This document shows positions 46,869-56,000 of a DNA stretch of 64,000 nt, in pieces. The stretch's first letter is position 1, and each line of letters starts with the position of its first letter. The stretch is from the NCBI RefSeq assembly GCF_017497975.1, contig NZ_JAGDEL010000025.1, positions 1 to 64,000 of the forward strand, read 5' to 3'. The stretch is from Metabacillus bambusae. Its GTDB lineage: Bacteria; Bacillota; Bacilli; Bacillales; Bacillaceae. The position numbers and the translations under genes are program-made. The notes beneath the pieces were generated by a model that saw nothing but the letters and a program-made list of their open reading frames with translations, was not told the DNA's origin and made no database searches.

Positions 46869-47144
46869 TTACCCAGCTTTTTTTAGCTGTCTAAGAAGAT
46901 AGGGGGCTTTTTGTAAAATGAAAAAACTGAAGCCTTCACCTTTGTAGATTTCATTTATGGCAATGAATTCTTGCTTAATAAGTGAGATCATTTCTTTTTC
47001 AATCTTAGGGTAGAGAGCAATTCCTTCGATATTTGCCTTTTTAATAAGGTACCAAAGCATTTGTTTTTCTGGATTTGATAATTTCGTTATATGATCATAA
47101 ATCTTCTTTTCACGATTAGGTAGTTCTGAAATATTTATTTTCAC
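46869..47144 (-). CDS. small protein of unknown function
   Basis: A 91-residue protein, basic and helical (PNREKKIYDHITKLSNPEK, LWYLIKKANIEG, PYLLRQLKKAG), without membrane segment or signal peptide. Not recognised. The GTG at 47144 is best placed relative to AGGTG (six-base spacing); a GTG three codons earlier lies inside that site. It is 32 bp downstream of the hotdog dehydratase gene on the same strand, so they are probably co-transcribed. Confidence 0.65.
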   Translation of the reverse strand: MKINISELPNREKKIYDHITKLSNPEKQMLWYLIKKANIEGIALYPKIEKEMISLIKQEFIAINEIYKGEGFSFFILQKAPYLLRQLKKAG

Positions 47145-47176
47145 CAAGTTCACCTACATAGGTACAGAATAATGAT

Positions 47177-47596
47177 TTAAGAAGAACGAGCTTGATAGAT
47201 TAAAATTTCATCGACCTTTACGATTATTTGCCCATTTACCTCAGCATGTCCTTTGCCGAGAATAAAACCTTTCTTCATTCGTTTTATCTCATAATATAGA
47301 TAGACTTGATCACCTACTGATGCTTCGTGAATAAATTCTGCACCTTTAATTGCTGTTAAAAATCCTAAATTGCACTCTTCACCTAGTGCGGCAAAGGCAC
47401 CAAGCTGTGCAAGTGCTTCTACAAGTATGACATTTGGCATAACTTTATGATCGCTAGTTATGTACCATTCATTGGCTGAAATATTTTTTATCCCCTTTAC
47501 ACTCTTTCCTTCAACAATCTTTAGAATGTTGTCTATCATTAAAAAAGGATATTGATGAGGAGGGGTAGATTGAATAATCGAATTAAGTGTATGCAA
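47177..47596 (-). CDS. FabZ-like hotdog-fold dehydratase
   Basis: A 139-residue hotdog-fold protein related to 3-hydroxyacyl-ACP dehydratase FabZ. PHQYPFLMIDNIL and MPNVILVEALAQLGAFAA match FabZ, including the catalytic Glu60. The FabZ active-site loop GHFPxxPxxPG is shortened; only His50 (SDHKVMPN) remains nearby. This could be an altered dehydratase or a thioesterase-like relative. The TTG start at 47596 is seven nucleotides after AAAGGAG; the ATG in between opens a very short frame. Upstream of the 91-residue gene. Confidence 0.75.
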   Translation of the reverse strand: MHTLNSIIQSTPPHQYPFLMIDNILKIVEGKSVKGIKNISANEWYITSDHKVMPNVILVEALAQLGAFAALGEECNLGFLTAIKGAEFIHEASVGDQVYLYYEIKRMKKGFILGKGHAEVNGQIIVKVDEILIYQARSS

Positions 47597-47753
47597 GCAT
47601 TTTCTCCTTTCATGTTTTTTTATTTATTTTACCACGATATACCAGATTATGTAAAAATGATCTTTTTGTATTAGGAAATATTGTTTACTATCTCTATATT
47701 ATTGAATAAATGATATTATGATACTAGAAAAAATATTTGTGAGGTTTAACAAC

Positions 47754-49133
47754 ATGCATATTCAAGAGATAAGCCCATATGAAATATTAGACCGGATTAC
47801 CGATGCTTTTTTCGCATTAGATAAAGAGTGGAAGTTTACTTATGTTAACAAAGAGGCAACTAGATTATTACTTCGTAAAAAAGAACAATTTATTGGCTAC
47901 TGTTTGTGGGAAGAGTTTCCAGAAACTCTTGATCTCCATCTTTATCATCAATTTCATAAAGCGGTTAATGAACAAGTAGCTGTTAATTTCGAACAATACT
48001 CTCCTCCTCTAAAAGCATGGTTTGAAGTAAGGGCATATCCTTCACCGAATGGTCTTTCGGTTTACTTTCAAGATATCACGGAGAAGAAGCAATTTTCCTC
48101 ACAAAGAGAGCAACACTATAAGTCCCTTTTTGAAAATAATCCTGATGCTGTTTATTCTTTAGATTTGGATGGCAATTACCTTAGTGTTAACCGTGCAACG
48201 GAACAGTTATTAGGATACAGTGCAGAGGAATTTTTACAAATGTCATACATTCCTTTAATAGCATCTGAAGAAATCGAGAAAACAACGGAGTGTTTTTTTA
48301 AAGCAACAAGTGGTAGTATACAGCATTATGAAACAAAAGCACTGCATAAAAACGGTCAAGCTATTGCTGTAAAAGTTACAAATATGCCGATTATTGTTCA
48401 TAATGAAATTGTAGGTGTATACGGAATTGCTAAAGATATTTCAAAAGAAAAAAGAACGGAAAAAATGTTGTTGGAATCTGAAAAGTTGTCTGCTGTTGGA
48501 CAACTTGCAGCCTCAATTGCACATGAAATAAGAAATCCGCTTACATCGATAAAGGGATTTTTACAGTTATATAAAAATTCAATGAAACAGATAAACAGTG
48601 AGTATTTAAATATCATGTCTGATGAATTATCAAGAATAGAAATGATTACAGGAGAATTGCTTGTTTTAGCTAAACCACAAGCCCATGAATTTCATAATGA
48701 ACGTGTAGAGAAAATTCTTGATGATGTTGTAACGTTATTAAGCTCGCAAGCACTAATGAACAATGTGGAAGTAAAAGTTCATCTAGAAGATTTGCCACAG
48801 ATCAAATGCATTGCAAGTCAATTGAAACAAGTAGTTATCAACTTGATTAAAAACGCAATTGAAGCAATGCCAGATGGTGGTGAAATTACTATCATTGCTA
48901 AGAAACATACTTCGACAACCATTTTTATTCAAATTGCGGATCAAGGAAGTGGAATATCTGAAGAGCTCCTTGCTAAAATAGGGACACCCTTTTATACAAC
49001 AAAAGAAAAGGGGACTGGACTTGGAATGATGACGACATTAAAAATCATTCATACTCATGGTGGAACGATGAATATTTCAAGTACGATTGGTAAAGGTACG
49101 ATTATTGATATACACCTTCCTATTAGCATTTGA
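47754..49133 (+). CDS. PAS-domain sensor histidine kinase (sporulation-kinase-like)
   Basis: A 459-residue soluble kinase without membrane segments. Two PAS domains (about residues 8-110 and 118-235; FALDKEWKFTYVNKEA and VYSLDLDGNYLSVNRATE), a dimerisation/phosphoacceptor helix with His257 in AHEIRNPLTSIKGFLQL, and an ATPase domain with NLIKNAIEAMPDGG (N box), DQGSGIS (G1) and KGTGLGM (G2). The layout resembles the KinA/KinE phosphorelay kinases of bacilli. No response regulator is adjacent, which is typical of those orphans. The ATG at 47754 follows GTGAGGT; an ATG 36 bp earlier lacks a site. Confidence 0.88.
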   Translation: MHIQEISPYEILDRITDAFFALDKEWKFTYVNKEATRLLLRKKEQFIGYCLWEEFPETLDLHLYHQFHKAVNEQVAVNFEQYSPPLKAWFEVRAYPSPNGLSVYFQDITEKKQFSSQREQHYKSLFENNPDAVYSLDLDGNYLSVNRATEQLLGYSAEEFLQMSYIPLIASEEIEKTTECFFKATSGSIQHYETKALHKNGQAIAVKVTNMPIIVHNEIVGVYGIAKDISKEKRTEKMLLESEKLSAVGQLAASIAHEIRNPLTSIKGFLQLYKNSMKQINSEYLNIMSDELSRIEMITGELLVLAKPQAHEFHNERVEKILDDVVTLLSSQALMNNVEVKVHLEDLPQIKCIASQLKQVVINLIKNAIEAMPDGGEITIIAKKHTSTTIFIQIADQGSGISEELLAKIGTPFYTTKEKGTGLGMMTTLKIIHTHGGTMNISSTIGKGTIIDIHLPISI

Positions 49134-49193
49134 AAAAAGGTACACGTTTAGAAAATTAACATGTAAACCAGAAGAAATACATTCGACAGAAAA

Positions 49194-49227
49194 AGGAGTG
49201 CAAGTTTCAATTGAAAACTGCACTCCT
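49194..49227 (+). terminator. hairpin after the histidine kinase gene
   Basis: AGGAGTGCAAGTTT / AAAACTGCACTCCT with one bulge and a short loop. A T run is lacking, so termination strength is uncertain. Confidence 0.6.
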
Positions 49228-49228
49228 A

Positions 49229-49545
49229 TCGTTTAGGAAATTATTAAATTCTTGTACAGTGGATACCACTTTGACATCCAGCTCCAGCGCTAAAGCAGAA
49301 GTGAACTTCACACTTCCTATACGCTAAGTCAACATCGACGCTCGTGCTCTTCGTGTTTCCTTGCCACACATTAAAAAGCGGAGGCGACTGTTCAGCTCTA
49401 ACAAGAATTAGACAAGCAGATGAATGTTGTGGTTATCTTCTCAGGCAGCTGATTGGCTTATGACTCGAAGAGCGAGGAGCCGCAGCTAGATACGAAGTGC
49501 TCTTTTTTCTACGCCGCTAAACGGGCTCCCTGAGCTTTTGTTCTT
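49229..49545 (+). repeat. degenerate repeat C-like region
   Basis: Starts TCGTTTAGGAAATTATTAAA and contains CCAGCTCCAGCGC, like the beginning of repeat C at 36058, but the central part is different: GAAGTG-AACTT-CACACTTC within AGCG / CGCT arms. A second block (GATTGGCTTATGACTCGAAG, GAGCCGCAGC) and a CCCTGAGCTTTTG tail reach the end of proI. No gene was seen. Confidence 0.5.
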
Positions 49546-50382
49546 CTATTTATCTGTAGTAACTAGTGCTTCAGAGAACATTGTTTTTAATTCATGTGAT
49601 CGTTCTGTTGCTCGTTTTACACATGAGATAAGGGCTTCTTCAAAGCCTTTTTGTTGAAGAATGGTAATACCAGCTTCTGTTGTTCCGTTAGGGCTAGTTA
49701 CTTCTTTTCTTAATTGGGATGGATGTTTATCAGAGCTTGCAATCATTTCTGATGCGCCAAGTAATGTTTGAACAATAAGCTCTCTTGCCACATCAGGCTC
49801 TAAGCCAACCTCAACTGCAGCTTTTTCCATCGCCTCAACAAGGAAATAAACATATGCTGGTCCGCTACCAGAAAGTCCTGTAACAGCATCAAGATGATTT
49901 TCTTCTACAAGCTTGCAAATTCCAATCGCTTCAAATAAAGACTGACATTTCTTAATTTGAGCCATCGTGACGTCTTCACTAGCTGCAATGGCTGTAGCTG
50001 ATTTAGCAATAGTAGCAGATGTGTTAGGCATCGCGCGAATAATCGCTGCTTGTTTGCCAAGTAGCGATGTCATTGTTTCAATCGAGATACCAGCTAGTAC
50101 GGATATTATCAGCTGATCATCAATATGGTCTTGAATACCATCAATGCCAGCCTTTATATCTTTTGGCTTCATTGCTAATACAATGGTTGTTGCGTCTTGA
50201 ACTATTTTCTCTTTATTATGTGTTGTTTCAATTCCATACTTTTTTGTTAGTTCCTGTAATCGCTCTGTGTTTGAACGGTTTGCTACGATTATTTGTTCTG
50301 GTTGAAATAATCCACCTTTTATTAGTCCTGCAATCATTGCTTCTGCCATTGAACCTGCGCCAATAAATCCAATTTTCTCCAA
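49546..50382 (-). CDS. proI: pyrroline-5-carboxylate reductase
   Basis: Last step of proline synthesis, NAD(P)H-dependent. The 278-residue protein starts LEKIGFIGAGSMAEAMIAG (dinucleotide fold) and carries the family signature around GLSGSGPAYVYFLVEAM and LLGASEMI. The TTG at 50382 is six nucleotides after GGAGG and gives the length of B. subtilis ProI; the frame is open further upstream, but that part overlaps the T-box leader terminator. A T-box leader and a vegetative promoter lie upstream. Confidence 0.93.
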   Translation of the reverse strand: MEKIGFIGAGSMAEAMIAGLIKGGLFQPEQIIVANRSNTERLQELTKKYGIETTHNKEKIVQDATTIVLAMKPKDIKAGIDGIQDHIDDQLIISVLAGISIETMTSLLGKQAAIIRAMPNTSATIAKSATAIAASEDVTMAQIKKCQSLFEAIGICKLVEENHLDAVTGLSGSGPAYVYFLVEAMEKAAVEVGLEPDVARELIVQTLLGASEMIASSDKHPSQLRKEVTSPNGTTEAGITILQQKGFEEALISCVKRATERSHELKTMFSEALVTTDK

Positions 50383-50411
50383 AGAAACTCCTCCTCTTTT
50401 AAGCACATTAT

Positions 50412-50563
50412 AAAAAGCCACTCTGCGCCTATAAAAAAGGACGGAATGGCTCTGCGGTACCACGTTAGTTGGAATGACATTTTTAAGCTTTGTCTCTTTA
50501 TCGCAGAAATGCGGTTAGGTTGTTCGATAATGTGTTTACACTTTTGTGAATTCACCTAAATTT
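50412..50563 (-). promoter_or_regulatory. T-box leader of proI (unusually short)
   Basis: The T-box core AACTAACGTGGTACCGC lies at 50454-50470 on the minus strand; TGGT would pair with a tRNA ending ACCA. An alternative stem UCUGCG (about 50508-50503) / CGCAGA overlaps it. The terminator 50412-50451 (GCCA ... TGGC, then TTTTT) lies between the core and proI. Only about 90 nt remain upstream of the core, containing a short TTAGGT / ACCTAA helix, so the normal long stem I is not evident. Proline-tRNA control is inferred from the gene. Confidence 0.78.
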
Positions 50564-50569
50564 TTATTC

Positions 50570-50599
50570 ATTATGTAGTTGTAGACAGGTACTTGTCAA
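50570..50599 (-). promoter_or_regulatory. vegetative promoter of proI
   Basis: On the minus strand TTGACA (50599-50594), 18-bp spacer, CATAAT (50575-50570). Transcription should start near 50563, giving a leader of about 180 nt. Confidence 0.75.
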
Positions 50600-50736
50600 G
50601 CTTTTTCATGAAGAATGTTCTCTGAATTATTTGAATATAATGACAAAAGTTAGACGGCGATATACAATAATAATAGATTATGATATTTCTCAACAATAGG
50701 GTGAAAATAGCTTTATTCGAAAATAATAAAGTGGGA

Positions 50737-50815
50737 CTTATCTACGGGTTATTGTCCCCTACCTATCTTCTTATGAATTTTTAGGAGGGGTTTACTGCCG
50801 GTTAAGAATGGGATA
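50737..50815 (-). repeat. intergenic repeat D, reverse copy
   Basis: Read on the minus strand: TTATCCCATTCTTAACCGGC then AGTAAACCCC, and after about 25 bp ACCCGTAGATAAGTCCCAC. It matches both halves of the copy at 3106. It lies just upstream of yqjP. Confidence 0.5.
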
Positions 50816-50830
50816 AATGGGGCGAAGGAA

Positions 50831-51808
50831 ATGAAACAAATCACACAAGGAAACCAAGTATTTAAGTTGGAAATACCAACACCTTTTCCTGTTGGTGATG
50901 TGAATGTGTATGTCATTAAGGGAGATTGTTTAACACTAGTTGATGCGGGTCCAAAAACAGAAGAAGCTTGGCTAGCATTTCAACATCAATTGAAAGAAAT
51001 TGGCTATACCCCTCAGGACATCGAACAAATTGTGGTTACCCATCACCATCCAGATCATGTGGGAATGTTAGATTATTTTAGTGATGAAGTGCCAGTAATT
51101 GGTCATTTCTTTAACACACCTTGGTTAAAAAAAGATCAACAATTTATTGTTAGGCATGCGACATTTTTTGAGAAGTTGTTTATTGAATTTGGTGTAGATA
51201 AAAAATTCATCCCTTACATAAATCAACTGAAAAACACTTTAGATTTTTCGTGTGAAAGGGACCTTAAATACTTTATAAGAGAAGGAGAGGAAATAAACGG
51301 TCTTTTTGGATGGAGAATACTAGAAACACCTGGTCATGCTCAAAGTCATATCGCATTATATGAGGAGAGTACAGGCATATTAATTGGTGGGGATTTACTA
51401 CTAAAGCATATTTCTCCAAACCCTTTATTAGAGCCTCCAATGACAAAGGATGTTTGTGAACGCCCTAGACCACAGCTACAGTTAAACCAATCGATTTCAA
51501 GATTGTTAGATCTACCAATTTCACTTGTATATGCAGGACATGGAGAAAACATTGATGAGGTACATAAGTTGATTGCCTATCGGTTAAAACAGCAATCTGA
51601 GCGCGCAGAACTAGTTCGGAGCTTTCTAGCAGTTAAACCATTGACTGCCTTTCAAGCTTGTCAAACTCTGTTCCCAACTATTTATCATAAACAGCTAATC
51701 TTAACGATATCAGAAACAGTTGGACAGCTTGACTATTTAGTGGAAATGGAGCAAATTATAGTTGATACTTCATTAGATACTCATAGATATATTGCGAATG
51801 AATGTTAG
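50831..51808 (+). CDS. yqjP: metallo-beta-lactamase-fold hydrolase (YqjP)
   Basis: A 325-residue MBL-fold hydrolase of unknown substrate. The metal motif is His71-x-His73-x-Asp75-His76 (THHHPDHVG), with a further His in ETPGHAQSH, the Asp in IGGDLLLK and the His in VYAGHGENI; a C-terminal winged-helix-like tail (about 255-325) is typical of the RNase Z/glyoxalase-II-like subgroup. ATG at 50831 with GGCGAAGG upstream. Its last codons overlap the leader of yqjQ, which starts 12 bp after its stop, so they form an operon. Confidence 0.88.
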   Translation: MKQITQGNQVFKLEIPTPFPVGDVNVYVIKGDCLTLVDAGPKTEEAWLAFQHQLKEIGYTPQDIEQIVVTHHHPDHVGMLDYFSDEVPVIGHFFNTPWLKKDQQFIVRHATFFEKLFIEFGVDKKFIPYINQLKNTLDFSCERDLKYFIREGEEINGLFGWRILETPGHAQSHIALYEESTGILIGGDLLLKHISPNPLLEPPMTKDVCERPRPQLQLNQSISRLLDLPISLVYAGHGENIDEVHKLIAYRLKQQSERAELVRSFLAVKPLTAFQACQTLFPTIYHKQLILTISETVGQLDYLVEMEQIIVDTSLDTHRYIANEC

Positions 51809-51819
51809 AGGTGACGAAT

Positions 51820-52614
51820 ATGAATACACGAATACAAGGATGCTACGTCGCAATAACTGGTGCATCCAGTGGGATAGGTGAAAAGGTTGCGATTGAGTGT
51901 GCAAAGCAAGGAGCTCATATTATCCTGCTTGCAAGAAGAAAAGACTTGCTAGCTCAATTAGCTGAACGTATTAAAAATGATTATGGAGTCTCCTGCCATT
52001 ATTACATACTTGATGTCCAGGACCTTTCTTCTGTTCAGCAAGTATTTACTAAGATTGAACAGGAAGTAGGGCATATTGATATACTTGTCAATAATGCAGG
52101 GTTTGGGATCTTTAATGATGTGATTGATGCCTCACTGGAGGAAATGAAAAATATGTTTGAAGTGAACGTTTACGGTTTAGTTGCTAGCACAAAAATGGTG
52201 CTGCCAGCAATGATTTCAAGGAAGAAAGGGCATATCATCAATATCGCTTCACAAGCTGGTAAGCTTGCAACCCCTAAATCTAGTCTCTATTCAGCAACTA
52301 AGTATGCTGTGTTAGGTTTTACCAACAGCTTGCGGATGGAGGTTAAGGAAAGCAATATTTACGTTACATCCGTAAACCCTGGTCCAATAAAAACAAACTT
52401 TTTCACAATTGCCGACAAGCAAGGTGATTATGTGAAAAATGTGGAGCGGTGGATGCTTGATCCCAATAAGGTAGCTCGAATTATCGTAAACTCTATGCTT
52501 ACGCCAACACGAGAAATCAATTTACCCGGTTGGATGAATGCAGGAAGTACTCTCTACCAAGTGATGCCAAGGTTGTTTGAGCGTATTGCCGGGAAGGTTT
52601 TATTTAAGAAATAG
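51820..52614 (+). CDS. yqjQ: short-chain dehydrogenase/reductase (YqjQ)
   Basis: A 264-residue classical SDR: cofactor motif TGASSGIG at residues 13-20, ARR at about 38-40 favouring NADP, NNAG at 91-94, catalytic Ser144 (NIASQAG), Tyr157 and Lys161 (YSATK), and NPGPIKT. The substrate is unknown. The ATG at 51820 follows AGAGGTGACG; an in-frame ATG at 51802 inside yqjP has no site. A MITE lies 52 bp downstream. Confidence 0.9.
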   Translation: MNTRIQGCYVAITGASSGIGEKVAIECAKQGAHIILLARRKDLLAQLAERIKNDYGVSCHYYILDVQDLSSVQQVFTKIEQEVGHIDILVNNAGFGIFNDVIDASLEEMKNMFEVNVYGLVASTKMVLPAMISRKKGHIINIASQAGKLATPKSSLYSATKYAVLGFTNSLRMEVKESNIYVTSVNPGPIKTNFFTIADKQGDYVKNVERWMLDPNKVARIIVNSMLTPTREINLPGWMNAGSTLYQVMPRLFERIAGKVLFKK

Positions 52615-52666
52615 TTATATATTAGGCTCGGTGCGGTGGGCATTGGGCCTTTTATACTTTCAAATA

Positions 52667-52885
52667 GGCTCTTTTCTAAGAGATTGTTGCTTTTAAAACG
52701 AAAACTGTTTAAGGTTGATTGGAACGGATTGCGAGACTCCTGCGGGAGCAGCGGGATAGGTGAGACCCCGCAGGCGTTTACGCCGAGGAGGCTCACCGCC
52801 CGCCCCGCGGAAAGCGAGCAACTGGAGAGGAAATCAACTACACCGCACTACTTGGTAAATAGCAACAAAGTTTGCGAAAACAGCC
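52667..52885 (+). mobile_element. MITE-like repeat A, copy 4, with near-perfect target duplication
   Basis: A 219-bp element GGCTCTTTTCTAAGAGATTG ... AGTTTGCGAAAACAGCC, flanked by TTCAAATA (52659-52666) and TTCAAATG (52886-52893), seven of eight positions equal. The same length and core as copy 1. Between it and the TPR gene (52894-53089) no gene was seen. Confidence 0.8.
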
Positions 52886-53089
52886 TTCAAATGACCGTAG
52901 GAAAAACTTAGGCCCTCCCCGCCATAAGAAACTGGGTACCAAGCAATTGACTTTTCACAGATAAGTAAGTTTTCGATACGATTATGTTTAATTGTTCTAT
53001 CTCGAAAAAAAAGATTACAAACCGTGTGAAAAAAAGTATATTTATAGTAATTAAACACTGTTTTTTATTTTTATTTGCGAGGGAACATG

Positions 53090-56000
53090 ATGAATACAAC
53101 AACCTTCAATCAATTAATACAATCGACACAATATGAAGAAGCTATTTCAATTTTTTTAGAAGAATATAATCCAATAAAAAAAACAGCAACATTATCTTCA
53201 TTTCGCAGGTGGATGAATACATTTGCTAACGAGGTTGTCTTAAAGGAGTATCTTAAAGTTATTGATACTGCAATTATGGGGAAATTAGCGACTGTTCTAG
53301 TTAAGGCTAATATCAAGCGTTTTAAGACACCCATGATGACCATTTGGTATTGTGAAGAGCTAGTTAGTGAACATAAATTAATAGAAGCTGAACAACGTTT
53401 AAAAGAGCTTTTAAAGCTTGAGCTGACAAATGAAGAAGAAGAAAAGCTGTTTTTTGTGTTAGCGGATACCTTGATGAATATGCAACGGTTTTCAGAAGCA
53501 AAAACGTATATGGATAAGTGTGTGGAAAAAACGAAAGAACCAATGAATACTCGGTGGGGATACTACTATTTGCAGAAAGGTGATTGGGAACGTGCGATCG
53601 AATTTCTCGAACAGGGGAAGCGGGATAAAAGAGATGGTGTGTTTGCCTATTCACTATTAATTCAGCATTATGCCATTTATGGTCAGTATGAAAAAGCACA
53701 TTCCTTACTTGAAGAAGGATTAACACTGCATCCAAATTACCCGAAGCTTTTAGTTGAAAAGGTACGTCTTTTTTACCAATTGAAGCAATGGCCGCAAATG
53801 AGAATAGCGATTGCAGCGATTAATCAGTTGACACCTTACAATGATTATAAAGGTTTATTTGAGGACTATATGGCTGAAAGTTATTATTATGAGCAAGACT
53901 TATCTGAGCTGACTCGTTTTTTAGCCGAGCATCCTCATCTTTCGAAGCAATCTTTATTTAAAGAATTTAGTGGAACTATGAATCTCCCTGTGAAAATGCT
54001 TACGTATAAACCAGTGGTTCAAAAATACAATTTTTGTGTACCTGCTAGTTTAGAGATGCTATTGAGTCAATTTAATCACTCTATTCATCAAGATGTCATT
54101 GCAGATTCCATTTTTTCTGTGTCTGGAACGAAACTTTCTAAAGCAATTGAGTACCTTGAGGAACAAGGCTATGCTTGTCAATTTTTCTACGGAGATGTTG
54201 ATTGCTTCAATTCCTTATTAGACATGCAGGTTGGCGTTATACTTAATGTGGATTATCCAATGTCATCACATGTTCAGGTGCTTGTTGGCTATGATGATAA
54301 CTTACGTGTTTTACACGTACAAGATCCTAATTTTAGAGAATATCATCAAATACACTATGCTGACCTTGAGAAGGAATATGGAAATAATCAAGTACTAGCT
54401 TTAGCGATTGTTCCAATTGCCGAGCGCAAAAAATTCATATCATTAGATAGACAGCAGCACGAGGTTGTAAGTAAAATGTTAAGTCTTGCTGAATTAGAAG
54501 ATAATGCTCTTACATCTACAGATGAACAGTTTGTTTATAAAAATCTTGATCAATTACTTGTGGCTGCTTATACGTTAAGATATATACCGAAGCTTGTTAG
54601 TCAAGAAATACTAGAGAAGGCTATAGCTACTGTTAGCCAGCAATTAGGAAACAATGAATATAGCAGGCTAATTATTGCCCACGCCTATTGTCAATCAAAA
54701 CAGCTTGCCCAGGCTCTACTGTATATTGAGAAAGAATTTAGTAAACGTAATAAATCGACCCATTGGTTTTTAAAAGGTAGGATTTATTATGAGCAAAATG
54801 AATATTTGTTAGCAATCGAAGCATTTAAGGAAGCATTACAATATGAACCTGAGGATCATATGATTTGGTCATATTTAGCGCTCTCCTTTTCTTATTTAGG
54901 TGATAACGAGACGGCTCTCTATCACTCAAAGGTTTCGTTAGATATAAATGAAGAGGATACGTTTGCCCTCGTTAACTATGGTGTCATTTTGCATGACTCT
55001 AATGAGTTTGAAGAAGCTCGTGCCATTTTTCATCAACTGTTAAAAACAAATAAGCAGGATGCGTATTTTTGGTATGAACGAGCACGTTGTGATCATGAGC
55101 TGGGACGAAGCCATTTTGCGATGAAAGGTTTTCAGGTTGCTATCTTTTTAGAACGAGACGTACTGTTTCCCTATCGAGAATTGGCCAATTTGTATGAGCA
55201 AACTGATGAGGATGAAAAACGTGCTGAAAAGGTGCTACTTGATGGCCTCATCTATACAAAAAATGCAACCGTATTGCTTAATGAACTAGGCGATTTATAT
55301 GAACGAGCCAAGCGTTATGATGAGGCTCGCACCTATCTTTTGCGTGCAACCGATAGTAATTCAAGTGATGTATTTCCCTGGCTCTCGTTAGGTAGCGTAT
55401 TAAAAGCTGAAGGGAAATATGATGAGCTTTTTGAGTTTATGAAGGAGCGAGAACGAGATTTTGAGAAGAATAGTGAATTTTTAGTTAATGGAGGTCAACT
55501 TCTTTGGGACACTGCAACTTTTGTTGAGGATAAGACTGCTTATTTTGAGCTTGCCCTAGATTTTATGGAAAAGGGTATCTTGCATGCTTCCTATCATCTT
55601 GATGATTGTATTGAGATGTATGTGGAAGCAATCGCTGATACGGCTTTTTACCGGCGAGGAATTGCGTTTCTTGAAGAGCAATGTACGAGTAGTACGACTG
55701 AAAATTCGTTTTATTATTTGTGCTCTATTGGCTGCTTGTATGAGGAAAATGGTCTTTTTCAGAAGGCTAAGCAATTTTTTGAACAAGCCTTAACGATTAA
55801 AAAAGATCCTGTTCCGTATTTTCGATTAGGAGAAATTGCGTTAAAGTTTGAAGACTACAATGAGGCAGAAACCTACTATCAAAACGTCCTTACACTTGAT
55901 CCATCACATGAACAGGCGTTATTAGATCTTGCATCCATTGCCTCTTTCCAGGAGGATAAGGCTAGTGAAAGGAACTATTTACTAAAAGCCTTTTATTCAA

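Noticed and set aside
49229-49545. Possible insertion sequence or small RNA gene between the kinase and proI
   Set aside because: No transposase, no clear inverted termini or duplication, no promoter-terminator pair; best described as degenerate repeat.
50334-50555. 73-codon minus-strand frame upstream of proI
   Set aside because: It coincides with the T-box leader and terminator, which explain the conservation and structure.
53364-53735. 123-codon minus-strand frame within the TPR/C39 gene
   Set aside because: Antisense shadow without ribosome binding site; the plus-strand frame is continuous for 4.2 kb with clear repeats.
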